From an uncultured Rhodospirillales bacterium (GTDB taxonomy: Bacteria; Pseudomonadota; Alphaproteobacteria; Acetobacterales; Acetobacteraceae), in the NCBI GenBank assembly GCA_903881515.1, contig CAIRTN010000206.1, positions 1 to 43,283 of the forward strand: 43,283 nucleotides of DNA, read 5' to 3'. The translations under genes were made by a program, and so were the position numbers. The notes beneath the pieces are model-generated. The model ran no database searches. It saw nothing but the letters and a program-made list of their open reading frames with translations, and was not told the origin of the DNA. Positions 23,401 through 31,984 of this stretch are shown piece after piece (within the stretch, counting starts at the first letter, position 1; every line of letters begins with the position of its first letter).

Positions 23401-24963
23401 TTACGGCGCCGGCCGGAAGATCTCGGCAAAGGTCCGCTCATCCGTGCGCGGGATCACCCCCATCCCCTGCCGCGCCGCCCAGGTCGTCGCCTGGAAATAC
23501 AGTGGCACGATCGCCCCTTCGTCAACCGCCAGATGCGCCGCCTGCTGCAACAGCTTCAGCCGCGCCGCGTCATCCACCGTCGACAGCGCTTGCTCGGTGA
23601 ACGCATCGACCTTCGGGTTGCAGTAATGGCTCCAGTTGAACAGTCCGCCGCCGCTCTCCTGCCGCTCGCACATAATGATCGCGCGCAGCGTCGAACTGCT
23701 CTCGCCGGTCTGCGCCCCGTAGCCGATCAACCCCAGGCTGTACATGCTCTTCGCGCCATTTGTCGCATACGACGCCATCGGCAGCGTCTCCACCTTGGTG
23801 GCGATGCCAATCCGCGACAGCATCTGCCCAATCGCCTGCACCACCTGCGCGTCATTCACGAACCGGTTGTTCGGCCCATGAATGGTGATGCCGAACCCAT
23901 CGGCATACCCCGCCTCGGCCAGTAGCTTGCGCGCCCCCTCCGGATCGTACGGCATCAGCCCCAGCGTCGGGTCGTTGCCGAACAGCGTCTCCGCCACCAG
24001 GTTATTGGTCGGATAGCCCAGCCCGCCCAGCACCCGATCGGCGATCGCCTCGCGGTTGATCGCCATCGATAGCGCGCGGCGCACCCGCATATCCGCCAGC
24101 GGGTTCTTCGCCAGCTTGCCGCCATCCTTCGCCGTCACGAACGGCGTCTCCGCCCGCTGATCGACATACAGATAGATCATCCGGTGCGATTTCTTCTGCG
24201 CGAACACCAGCGCCTTGTTCGCCTTCACCGCCTCCAGATCCGGCGTCGGCACCCCCTCGATCGCCTCCAGATCCCCCGCCAGCAGCGCCGCCAGCCGCGT
24301 CGCATTGTTCGGCAGGAACCGCACAGACGCAGTGTCCCACGCTGACTTGCCGCCCCACCACGCCGGATTGCGCGCCATCACCACCCTGTCATCCCGCGCG
24401 TAGAAGGTGAACTTGTAGGCCCCCGTCCCCACCACGCCCTTGCCGGTCGCGAACGCCTCCGTCGGCACCCCCTCCGTCGCCTTGCGGCTGACGATATACA
24501 CCGCGCTGAGATCGCTCAGCAGCAGCGGATACGGTTTGGCCGTGCTCAACCGGATCGTCCGCGCATCCACCACCTGTTTGCTGGTGATCGCGCGGGTGAA
24601 AATCACATACCCCGCCGGCGAGTTCACCAGGCTCGCCGGCCGCTCCAGCGACCAGGCGACATCGTCCGCCGTCAACGCCGACCCGTCATGGAAGGTCACC
24701 CCCGCCCGCAAGGTGAACTCCCAGGTCAGGTCATCGACATGCCGCCAGCTTTCCGCCAGCCCCGGCTTGATCCGGCTATCCGGGTCCATCTGCACCAGCG
24801 TGTCGAACATGTTCTGCGCCACGTTCGAGTTGGCACCGAGGTTATGAAACTGCGGATCGAGCGATGTCGGCGACGAGCTCAGCCCCAACCGCAGATCCCC
24901 GGCCAGAACCGGCCCGCACACCCCTGCCACCAAGGCCATCGCAGCCGCCACCCAAATCCGCAT
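23401..24963 (-). CDS. ABC transporter substrate-binding protein, peptide family, Dpp operon copy B
   Basis: 520 residues from ATG 24963, with AGGGGGAA 6-13 bases upstream; the Sec signal is MRIWVAAAMALVAGVCGPVLA. Family-5 landmarks include LDPQFHNLGANSNVAQNMFDTL, LRAGVTFHDGSALTADDVAWSL and DMRVRRALSMAINREAI. First gene of the six-gene minus-strand operon. Having two diverged binding proteins for one permease pair points to a widened ligand range. The intergenic region 24964-25134 upstream is shared with the divergent L,D-transpeptidase-like gene; I see no obvious operator there. Confidence 0.93.
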   Translation of the reverse strand: MRIWVAAAMALVAGVCGPVLAGDLRLGLSSSPTSLDPQFHNLGANSNVAQNMFDTLVQMDPDSRIKPGLAESWRHVDDLTWEFTLRAGVTFHDGSALTADDVAWSLERPASLVNSPAGYVIFTRAITSKQVVDARTIRLSTAKPYPLLLSDLSAVYIVSRKATEGVPTEAFATGKGVVGTGAYKFTFYARDDRVVMARNPAWWGGKSAWDTASVRFLPNNATRLAALLAGDLEAIEGVPTPDLEAVKANKALVFAQKKSHRMIYLYVDQRAETPFVTAKDGGKLAKNPLADMRVRRALSMAINREAIADRVLGGLGYPTNNLVAETLFGNDPTLGLMPYDPEGARKLLAEAGYADGFGITIHGPNNRFVNDAQVVQAIGQMLSRIGIATKVETLPMASYATNGAKSMYSLGLIGYGAQTGESSSTLRAIIMCERQESGGGLFNWSHYCNPKVDAFTEQALSTVDDAARLKLLQQAAHLAVDEGAIVPLYFQATTWAARQGMGVIPRTDERTFAEIFRPAP

Positions 24964-25134
24964 CGCCGTTCCCCCTACGCGTTGATCCCGCATCTTGCCG
25001 GCTTTGCCCCCCCGGTCAAACCCCGCCGCGATCCTTACGCATTCCACGCGATCGTGATCGCACCCGCATGCCATGGCACTTACCGCCGCGGCTGTTCTTC
25101 GGTAGGCTGCATCAGCCTGAAACGGGGGAAGCAC

Positions 25135-25650
25135 ATGTCCACGATGAAGTTCTACGGCACCGACCACATGGTCGAGCTGTTCTCCGCCGGTGGAAAGTCG
25201 ATCGGCAAATGGATGGCCTATAACAACATCGACAGCGGCTACGCCCGCAAGCACTACGGCGGCCAGTTGCACCTGACCAACGGCACCTACACCTTCCTCG
25301 ACACCACCGCGCCTCATACGCACTTGGATGACGCCCCCAGCAGCTCGTTCGGCCTCTACGGCATCCTGCGTTTCAACTACCCCAAGCATCCCGGCGTCGG
25401 CGTGCATTCCGGCCGCGCGAATGAGAAAGTCGCACCCGGCCCGCTACACGCCACCCATGGCTGCATCCGCACCACCGACGCCGCGATGGCCGCGATCAAG
25501 GCGCACATCGCCACCGACAAGCTCACCACCATCGAGATCACCGGCAACGACAAGGTGAAGGCCCATCACGGCAAGGCCAAGCTGCACAAGATCGTCTATC
25601 CCGGCGAGGACATCAGCAACCTGCTGCATCACAAATACCTGCCCGTCTGA
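25135..25650 (+). CDS. L,D-transpeptidase (YkuD-like) domain protein without signal peptide
   Basis: 171 residues, start ATG 25135 with GGGGGAA upstream. The catalytic pattern of YkuD-type L,D-transpeptidases, His then 14-17 residues then [S/T]HGC, is met by His91 and THGCIR at 107-112 with nucleophile Cys110. The N-terminal third is short and polar, with no signal peptide or membrane segment, which is unusual for an enzyme of the cell wall. Its stop overlaps the start of a secreted small protein (TGATG). Type VI effectors of the Tlde1 family have this same domain, lack Sec signals, and are encoded with a periplasmic immunity protein, so an antibacterial effector is a plausible reading. A cytoplasmic or otherwise exported housekeeping transpeptidase is the alternative. 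Confidence 0.82.
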   Translation: MSTMKFYGTDHMVELFSAGGKSIGKWMAYNNIDSGYARKHYGGQLHLTNGTYTFLDTTAPHTHLDDAPSSSFGLYGILRFNYPKHPGVGVHSGRANEKVAPGPLHATHGCIRTTDAAMAAIKAHIATDKLTTIEITGNDKVKAHHGKAKLHKIVYPGEDISNLLHHKYLPV

Positions 25651-26069
25651 TGCGCAGCGCCGCCGCCGTCCTGATCCTGTTGCTCACCGCGGCCGCCGCC
25701 CCCGCGCCGCCGGCCTGCACCGGGCGCACTGCCGCCCAGGCCGACGCGGCGCTCGATCATCTGACCGGCTGGGCCGAGATCCGCGCCTATGCCCGCGCCT
25801 ATCCCGGCTGCGACGACGGCGAATACTCCGAACGCCTCGCCGACCGCATCACCACCCTGCTCGCCGCCGGCCCCGCCGCCAACCGCGCGCTGTTCGACCT
25901 CGCCCGCCGCGAAGCCGCGTTCCTCACCTTCGTGCTCGACCACATCGATTCCACCGCCGCCTCCGACGCGCTCGAGGGCATTGCCCGCACCTTCGGCGCC
26001 GGCTGCGCCGCCGCCGATAGGGAGCTTTGCAAGCGGATCGCGCAGACCGCCCGCGACGCGCTGGAATAA
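25650..26069 (+). CDS. Small secreted four-cysteine protein, possible immunity partner
   Basis: 139 residues, with a Sec signal in the first 22 residues (MRSAAAVLILLLTAAAAPAPPA) and a mature part that is almost entirely alpha-helical. Cysteines at 23, 54, 119 and 127 could form two disulfides in the periplasm. The ATG shares a base with the stop of the L,D-transpeptidase-like gene, so both are made from one message. I recognise no family. Context and size suggest an immunity or inhibitor protein that neutralises its neighbour in the periplasm; an accessory chaperone is another possibility. Confidence 0.72.
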   Translation: MRSAAAVLILLLTAAAAPAPPACTGRTAAQADAALDHLTGWAEIRAYARAYPGCDDGEYSERLADRITTLLAAGPAANRALFDLARREAAFLTFVLDHIDSTAASDALEGIARTFGAGCAAADRELCKRIAQTARDALE

Positions 26070-26167
26070 CCCACCGCACGCCCCGCGGCCAAACCGGACG
26101 GCACGGGTTGACCCGGCCGCCACAGCTTGGCTTCATGCGCGCCCATTAACCCCCGAGGCCCCGCTCC

Positions 26168-27334
26168 ATGTCCCTGATCCGCGCCGAAATCGATGCCCTC
26201 GAGGATTCGCCCATCGTTGATGTCTGGCGCCTGGGCTATGGCGACCCCACCGTCATCCCGATGTTCGCCGGCGAGCCCGACCTCGCCACCCCCGATTTCA
26301 TCTGCGAAGCCGCCGCTCAGGCGATGAAGGACGGCAAAACCTTCTACACCCCCAACCGCGGCGTCTCCGAAATGCGCCGCGCCCTGATCGACTACAACCG
26401 CAGCGTCTACAACGTCGAGCTGCCGGAAAACCGCATCGCGCTCACCGCGTCGGGCATGGCCGCGGTCATGCTAATCGCCCAGGCCACGGTGAAACCCGGC
26501 GACAACGTCGTCGCCATCACCCCCTCCTGGCCCAACATCATGCGCGCCATGCAGATCAACGGCGCCGACGTGCGCGAAGTGGCGATGACCGCCGGCAACA
26601 ACGGCTGGCAACTCGATCTCGACGCCGTGTTCGCCGCCTGCGACGACAACACCCGGGTGATCTACACCGCCTCCCCCGGCAACCCCACCGGCTGGATGAT
26701 CACCGAGGAGGAGGCCCGCCGCATGCTGGCCTTCGCCCGCGAGCGCAACATCGCCATCCTGTCCGACGAGGTCTATCACCGCACCGTCTACGACCGCAGC
26801 GCCGCCTTCTCCTTCCTGCAGATCGCCGAACCCAACGACCCCGTTTTCGTCGTCAACTCCTTCTCCAAGGCCTGGGCGATGACCGGCTGGCGCCTGGGTT
26901 GGATCGTCTATCCCGAAGGCTGCGTCTCGGCCTTCGAGAAACTGATCCAGTTCAACACCTCCGGCGCCCCGGAGTTCCTGCAGGCCGGCGCCATCGCCGC
27001 GCTGCGTCATGGCGAGGACTTCGTCGCCCATTTCGCCAGCCGCTGCGGCGCCGCCCGCGAGATCGTCAACGACCGCCTGGCCCGCATGCCCCGCGTCCGC
27101 AACATCCCCTCCAAAGGCGCGTTCTACGCCATGTTCGAGGTCGACGGCGTCACCGACACGATGCAATTCTGCAAACGCGCCGTCACCGAAGCCAAGATCG
27201 GCATGGCCCCCGGCATCGCCTTCGGCAAAGGCGCCGAAAAAGCCATCCGCCTCTGCTACGCCAAATCCACCGACCTCATCACCGAGGCGATGAACCGCCT
27301 GGAAGCCTATGTGGAGACGTACGAAGAGAAGTAA
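26168..27334 (+). CDS. Class I aminotransferase (AspC/PLP fold type I)
   Basis: 388 residues. PLP-site residues are in place: Asn172 in SPGNPTG, Asp200 and Tyr203 in ILSDEVYHR, the Schiff-base Lys234 in SFSKAWAMTGWRLG, and Arg242. FAGEPDLATPDF corresponds to the N-terminal substrate loop of subgroup I-alpha enzymes. It would transfer the amino group between an amino acid and a 2-oxo acid in the cytoplasm; specificity is not predictable. The start is the ATG after GAGGCCCCGCTCC. It is followed, across a double hairpin, by an ArgE-like deacetylase in the same direction. Confidence 0.93.
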   Translation: MSLIRAEIDALEDSPIVDVWRLGYGDPTVIPMFAGEPDLATPDFICEAAAQAMKDGKTFYTPNRGVSEMRRALIDYNRSVYNVELPENRIALTASGMAAVMLIAQATVKPGDNVVAITPSWPNIMRAMQINGADVREVAMTAGNNGWQLDLDAVFAACDDNTRVIYTASPGNPTGWMITEEEARRMLAFARERNIAILSDEVYHRTVYDRSAAFSFLQIAEPNDPVFVVNSFSKAWAMTGWRLGWIVYPEGCVSAFEKLIQFNTSGAPEFLQAGAIAALRHGEDFVAHFASRCGAAREIVNDRLARMPRVRNIPSKGAFYAMFEVDGVTDTMQFCKRAVTEAKIGMAPGIAFGKGAEKAIRLCYAKSTDLITEAMNRLEAYVETYEEK

Positions 27335-27336
27335 GG

Positions 27337-27382
27337 CCAGGGGCTTTGCCCCTGGACCCCACCAAAGGCCGAGGGCCTTTGG
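27337..27382. repeat. Double GC-rich hairpin between two genes
   Basis: Two perfect dyads lie in tandem: CCAGGGGC-TTT-GCCCCTGG at 27337-27355 and CCAAAGGCC-GAG-GGCCTTTGG at 27362-27382. This paired arrangement resembles a REP-like intergenic element that I have seen in many high-GC alphaproteobacteria. In the transcript it could stabilise the upstream aminotransferase mRNA end or lower expression of the downstream gene. Only one copy is present here. Confidence 0.75.
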
Positions 27383-27408
27383 AAACCCATTCCCAAGGAT
27401 ATGCCAAC

Positions 27409-28548
27409 TTGGCCGACACGCCGACCATCGCAACGCTGCGTGACCTGATCGGCTTCGACACCACAAGCCGCAACTCCAACCTCGCCTGCATCGACTGGGC
27501 CCGCGCCCTGGTGGAACGCCACGGCGCGGTCACCCGGATGGACTGGAACGCCGACCGCACCAAGGCCAACATGCTGGCCACCTTCAACGAGGCCCCGGGA
27601 GGGCTCGTGCTATCCGGCCATGTCGATGTCGTGCCCACAGACGGCCAGCCCTGGACCAGCGATCCCTTCACCGCCACGATCCGCGACGGCCGCCTGATCG
27701 GCCGCGGCGCCTGCGACATGAAGGGCTTCGTTGCCGCCGTCCTCGCCCACGCCCCCACTTACGCCGCGTCGGGCAAACCCATCCACATCGCGCTGACCTA
27801 TGACGAGGAGCTCGGCTGCCTCGGCATCCCGCACCTCATCGAAGCCCTCGACCGCTGGAACATCCACCCCACCGGCTGCGTCGTCGGCGAGCCGACCTCG
27901 ATGCGCCTGGTCTCCGCCCACAAGGGCGGGCGCGTCTACCGCTGCACCGTCACCGGCAAGGCCGCGCATTCCTCGCTCACCCCCACCGCGGTCAACGCCA
28001 TCGAATACGCCTCCCGCCTGATCGCCCGCATCGCCGCCATCGGCGCCCGCTACCGCGACCACGGCGCGCGCGCCGAAGGCTTCGACATCCCGCATACCAC
28101 GATTTCCACTAACCTGTTCGACGGCGGCAACGGCCCCAACATCGTGCCCGCGCGCGCCGAATTCCTGTTCGACTACCGCTACATCCCCGCCGACCCGGCC
28201 GATGCCATCATTGACGAACTCAACGCCGAAGCCGCCGCGCTGCAAGCCGAGATGCGGGCCATCGTCGCCGAAACCGGCATCGAGATCGCCCGCGTCAACG
28301 CCATCCCGGCCCTCGCCCCCGCCGAATCCGCGCCGATCTACGCCCTCGCCCACGCGCTCGCCGCCGACCCCACCGTCGAGAAAGTCGCCTACGGCACCGA
28401 AGCCGGCTTCTTCCAGAACTACGGCGTCCCCACCGTCGTCATCGGCCCCGGCTCCATCCAGCAGGCGCACAAAGCCGACGAATACGTGAGCCTCGATCAG
28501 CTTGCGCTCTGCGACCGCTTTCTCGACGGGCTGGTGGCGGCGGTCTGA
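27409..28548 (+). CDS. argE: Acetylornithine deacetylase/ArgE-family M20 hydrolase
   Basis: 379 residues from TTG 27409, preceded by AAGGA at 27395-27399; there is no in-frame ATG nearby, and the long upstream frame is the shifted aminotransferase. The M20A metal site is present: His71 in SGHVDVVP, Asp103 in GRGACDMKG, and Glu133/Glu134 in YDEELGC. Further segments are VGEPTSMRLVSAHKG and AHSSLTPTAVNAIEYASRLI. ArgE removes the acetyl group from N-acetylornithine, but close homologues act on other N-acyl amino acids. Pairing with an aminotransferase rather than arginine genes leaves a catabolic role possible. Confidence 0.88.
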   Translation: MADTPTIATLRDLIGFDTTSRNSNLACIDWARALVERHGAVTRMDWNADRTKANMLATFNEAPGGLVLSGHVDVVPTDGQPWTSDPFTATIRDGRLIGRGACDMKGFVAAVLAHAPTYAASGKPIHIALTYDEELGCLGIPHLIEALDRWNIHPTGCVVGEPTSMRLVSAHKGGRVYRCTVTGKAAHSSLTPTAVNAIEYASRLIARIAAIGARYRDHGARAEGFDIPHTTISTNLFDGGNGPNIVPARAEFLFDYRYIPADPADAIIDELNAEAAALQAEMRAIVAETGIEIARVNAIPALAPAESAPIYALAHALAADPTVEKVAYGTEAGFFQNYGVPTVVIGPGSIQQAHKADEYVSLDQLALCDRFLDGLVAAV

Positions 28549-28572
28549 CCGTTCGCCGGATAAGGGAAGAGT

Positions 28573-28594
28573 CTTCTTTTTTATAAAAAAGAAG
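28573..28594 (+). repeat. A/T-tract palindrome, copy 7
   Basis: CTTCTTTTTT and its mirror AAAAAAGAAG around an AT centre, followed by CAAAAAATTTCC. It lies 24 bases after the ArgE-like stop and about 155 bases ahead of the second Pro/Arg-rich gene. Between it and 28751 I see only an AT-rich stretch (TTATATAAAAG, 28732-28742) that may be part of a promoter. Confidence 0.78.
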
Positions 28595-28750
28595 CAAAAA
28601 ATTTCCTTCGCCGCTTGCGTTGTCGGCACGCTCATACATCACGGGCGATCACGGCAGGTCTTAGCATGCCTCCATGGCGCCCGAAAAAAATCTCGCATCC
28701 ACGTATTTTTTCCTTGCCAACGATGGATCAGTTATATAAAAGCACATTCA

Positions 28751-29335
28751 ATGGTAAACAACCAACCGGCCCCCATCGCGTCTGGCCACTTCCAAACCTT
28801 GGTCGCCCGTGTGCGGCACGCCGGCGGAGCTGTGTCCGAAACCATCCTGCTCTGGCTCGCCCTGCGCCAGCTCTTCGACTCCCTCGCCGCCCTGTTCAAC
28901 GCCTGGAAAGCCGGCGAACTGCCGCCGCTGCCCGCGCCCGCGCCGCAACCGGCCCCGCGTGCCCAGCTTGCCCCGCCTAACGCGCCCGCCGCCCCCAAGC
29001 GCGCCATCGCCGCGCCACGCCCGAAATCCATCCGCCCGATCCGCCGCGCATCCAACCCACGCGTCCTCCCGCGCCCGGCCACCTGCCCCACGCTGGCCCC
29101 CCGGATCACCGCGCCCTATCCTCCGCCCCCCCGCATCAAGCCGCGCGAAGCGCCCATTTCATGCCCTCTTCAACAAAAATCCCCTCTGCCGCGCCGGGAG
29201 ACGCGCGCCATATTTATTCCTATGTCGAAATTAAATGCCTGCAACACGCTGATGTTCCATCAGCCCCACCACCACGCACCCCGGCTCAGGCCTGCCCTGA
29301 ACCCCGGTCCAGAACAGGCCGCACCCAATGCCCGG
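28751..29335 (+). pseudogene. Second Pro/Arg-rich protein, frame without a stop
   Basis: From ATG 28751 the frame encodes a hydrophobic helix (ETILLWLALRQLFDSLAALFNAW) then WKAGELPPLPAPAPQPAP and a basic, proline-rich tail. It aligns by eye with the 17784-18218 product through LFxSLxALxxxWxAGxLPxxPAP. Unlike that gene, this frame does not stop. It continues without interruption past 29335 into the region antisense to the Liv binding protein and on to 32302, so the natural stop has probably been lost to a frameshift or point mutation after about residue 165. The ATG has no clear Shine-Dalgarno. The end given here is the edge of the convergent gene, not a true stop. Confidence 0.45.
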
Positions 29336-30472
29336 CTACTTCTTGCCCAGCGGCGGCAACGTCTCGGTGATCACCTGCTTGCCGTCCTTCACCTCGACCA
29401 GATAGCTCTCGCGGTCGAGGTCGCCGGCGGCGTCGAAGCTGACATCCATCAGCAGGCCCGGCTGGTCCTTCGCGGTGAAGCTGGCGGTGTGCAGGGTGCT
29501 GGCGAACAGCTTGCGGTCGAACTTGCCGATCTTCTCCGTCACCGCCTTGATCAGGTAGGCGGCGGTATAGCCCTTGATGCCGTTATGGTCGCTGGCGAAG
29601 CCGGTGGCGGCTTTGAACTTGGCGCCGAATTCCTGGACCAGCCTGTTGGGCGCGTCGACGGAGAGGCCGACATGGGCTTTCACGCCGTTGGCGGCGGGGC
29701 CGGCGAGTTCGATGACGCGCTGGCTGGCCAGCACGGTTTCGCCGATCACCGGCTTGTCGTAGCCGAGCTTGCGGAGCGCGATCAGGAAGCGGGCGCTTTC
29801 TTCTTCATTGAGGTAGACGAACAGGGCATCGGCCTGGGCCTTAGCGACGTTCACCACCACGGCGGAGTAGTCCATCTGGCCGGGCTCGGTGGAGATGTCG
29901 GCGGCGACCTTGATGTTGCGCGCGGCGAGTTCCTTGACCATGGTGTCGCGGCCGCCCTTGCCGAAGTCGTTGGCGATCCAGACCACGGTGATCGATTTCA
30001 TGCCTTGTTTCTGCATGTAGTTGGCGACTTTGGGCATCGCCGAGCTTTGGCTGAACGAGGTGCGGAACAGGTATTTCTTGCCCTGCTGGGTGAGGTTCGC
30101 GGCCTCGCCGCCCATGATCATCGGGGTTTCGGCGTCTTCGGTGACGGCCATGGAGACGTTGACGTCGCCAGAGAAGATCGGGCCGAGCATGACGTAGGGT
30201 TCGTCGTCGATCGCCTTGGTGGCAACGGCTTTGGCGACCTGGGCCTGGCTCTGGTTGTCCTGATGGGTGAGCGCGATCTTGCGGCCGAGGATGCCGCCGG
30301 CGGCGTTGATTTCCTTCACTGCCAGGTCGACGCCCTTGGCCCACATCGAACCGGAGGTGACGCCGGTGCCGGACAGCTCGACATTGTCGACGATCTTGAT
30401 GTCATCCGCGGCATAGGAGGGCGCGGCGAACAGGGCGGTGCTGAGCAGAAGCGCGTGACGGCGGGTGAGCAT
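29336..30472 (-). CDS. Branched-chain-type ABC transporter substrate-binding protein (LivJ-like)
   Basis: 378 residues from ATG 30472, with GGAGGA upstream; the Sec signal is MLTRRHALLLSTALFAAPSYA. Type-I periplasmic binding fold landmarks: GVDLAVKEINAAGGILGRKI, HQDNQSQAQVAKAVATKAI, VWIANDFGKGGRDTMVKEL and IKGYTAAYLIKAVTEKIG. Last gene of the livHMGF operon, 50 bases after livF. Liv-type systems import not only branched-chain amino acids but also aromatic acids, amides and urea. The upstream QuiC-like gene makes an aromatic or hydroaromatic acid a good guess. Confidence 0.93.
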   Translation of the reverse strand: MLTRRHALLLSTALFAAPSYAADDIKIVDNVELSGTGVTSGSMWAKGVDLAVKEINAAGGILGRKIALTHQDNQSQAQVAKAVATKAIDDEPYVMLGPIFSGDVNVSMAVTEDAETPMIMGGEAANLTQQGKKYLFRTSFSQSSAMPKVANYMQKQGMKSITVVWIANDFGKGGRDTMVKELAARNIKVAADISTEPGQMDYSAVVVNVAKAQADALFVYLNEEESARFLIALRKLGYDKPVIGETVLASQRVIELAGPAANGVKAHVGLSVDAPNRLVQEFGAKFKAATGFASDHNGIKGYTAAYLIKAVTEKIGKFDRKLFASTLHTASFTAKDQPGLLMDVSFDAAGDLDRESYLVEVKDGKQVITETLPPLGKK

Positions 30473-30522
30473 TGGTGTTCCTCCGGAGTTTTTTTGATGG
30501 TTGCTGTGGGGATGGCTGGCGG

Positions 30523-31251
30523 TCAATGGGCGGCGACCGTCTTGCCAAGGAAAACGCGGTTGAGGTCGGGATCGGCGAGCAAAGTATCGGCCGGGCTGTC
30601 CAGCATCAGCCGCCCGCCCTCCAGCAGCAGCACCCGGTCAGACACCGCAAGCGCCGCGCGGACATTCTGCTCCACCATCAGCACCGAGGTCCCGGCATCG
30701 GCCAGCCCGCGCAGCAGCGCGAACACCTGCTGGTTGATAATCGGTGACAGGCCGATGGAGGGCTCGTCGATCAGGATCACATCGGGGCGCAGTTGTAGGG
30801 CGCGGGCGATTTCGAGCTGTTTCTGTTCGCCGCCGGACAGCGTCGAGGCCTGGTTGTCGATGCGCGATTGCAGATGCGGGAAGCGGGCGATGGCCTCATC
30901 GAACCGCGCGCGCCGCTGCGCGGGCGGCAGGGTGATGGCGCCGAGTTCGAGGTTGTGGCGCACCGACAGCGCCGGGAACAGGTTGCGGCCCTGCGGCACA
31001 AAGGCGATGCCGTGGCGCAGCATGGCGGCAGGCTTGAGGCCGCCGACCGCTTCCCCCTTGAACCGGATCGCGCCGGCACGTGGGGCGAGCAGGCCAAACA
31101 GGGTTTTCAGCACGGTGGACTTGCCGGCGCCGTTGGGGCCGATCAACAGGGTGATCTCGCCCTGTTTGGTGGCGAACGAGAGTTCGTTGAGGATGGTCAG
31201 CGCGCCGTATCCGGCGACGACGCCCTCGAAGCTGATCAGGTCAGGCGCCAA
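30523..31251 (-). CDS. livF: LivF-type ABC transporter ATPase
   Basis: 242 residues starting at TTG 31251, with GGAGG 6 bases upstream and an 11-base overlap with the livG end. Walker A GPNGAGKST, signature LSGGEQKQLEIARAL, Walker B VILIDEPSIGL and H-loop (VLMVEQN) are intact; a His is replaced by Gln at the usual H-loop position, as in other LivF proteins. It couples ATP hydrolysis to import through LivH/LivM. Confidence 0.93.
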   Translation of the reverse strand: MAPDLISFEGVVAGYGALTILNELSFATKQGEITLLIGPNGAGKSTVLKTLFGLLAPRAGAIRFKGEAVGGLKPAAMLRHGIAFVPQGRNLFPALSVRHNLELGAITLPPAQRRARFDEAIARFPHLQSRIDNQASTLSGGEQKQLEIARALQLRPDVILIDEPSIGLSPIINQQVFALLRGLADAGTSVLMVEQNVRAALAVSDRVLLLEGGRLMLDSPADTLLADPDLNRVFLGKTVAAH

Positions 31252-31984
31252 GATAGGCCTCCAGCACGGCGCGGTTGGCCTGCACCTCGGCGGGCGGGCC
31301 CTCGGCGAGAATACGGCCCTGCGCCATGCAGATCACCCGCGAGCACAGATTCATCACGAAATCCATGTTGTGCTCGATCACGATGAACGTGGTACCGGCC
31401 TCGCGGTTCAGCCGGCGCAGCAGCTCGGTCAACTGGTCAATCAGCGCCGGATTGACCCCGGCGCAGGGCTCATCCAGCAGCACCAGCCGCGGGCGGCTCA
31501 TGAACGCCATGGCGATATCGACCAGCTTCTGCTGTCCGTAGGACAGGCTGCCCGCCGGCAGATGCGCCACATGGCCGATGCGGAACAGCGCGATGATCTC
31601 CTCGGCCCGTGGGCCAAGGCCGGCTTCGGGGGCGGCGAACAGCCGGGCGAACTTGCCGGTGCCGAACTCCTGGCCGGCGGCGATCAGATTGTCCCGCACC
31701 GAAAGCTTGCCGAACACCTGCAAACTCTGAAACGTGCGGCCGATGCCGCGTCGCGCCAGATGCAGCGGTTTGCTGCCGGTGACGTCGTGGCCCTCGAACG
31801 CGACGCTGCCGGCACTCGGCAGCACCTGACCCAGGATGGCGTTGAACAGCGTGGTCTTGCCGCTGCCGTTCGGCCCGATCACCCCCAGGATCTCGCCCGA
31901 AGCGACGGAGAAGCTGACCCCGTCCACCGCCCGGATCGCGCCATAGGCTTTCTGCATGGCCTGGACATCCAGCAGCGCGGTCAT
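31241..31984 (-). CDS. livG: LivG-type ABC transporter ATPase
   Basis: 247 residues from ATG 31984, which overlaps the livM stop by four bases; a much longer open frame upstream is the shifted livM sequence. Walker A GPNGSGKTT, Q-loop RTFQSLQVF, signature LSYGQQKLVDIA, Walker B LVLLDEPCAGVNP and H-loop IEHNMDFV are present. The C-terminal BCA_ABC segment (GRILAEGPPAEVQANRAVLEAYLGA) is standard for LivG. It pairs with LivF. Confidence 0.94.
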   Translation of the reverse strand: MTALLDVQAMQKAYGAIRAVDGVSFSVASGEILGVIGPNGSGKTTLFNAILGQVLPSAGSVAFEGHDVTGSKPLHLARRGIGRTFQSLQVFGKLSVRDNLIAAGQEFGTGKFARLFAAPEAGLGPRAEEIIALFRIGHVAHLPAGSLSYGQQKLVDIAMAFMSRPRLVLLDEPCAGVNPALIDQLTELLRRLNREAGTTFIVIEHNMDFVMNLCSRVICMAQGRILAEGPPAEVQANRAVLEAYLGA

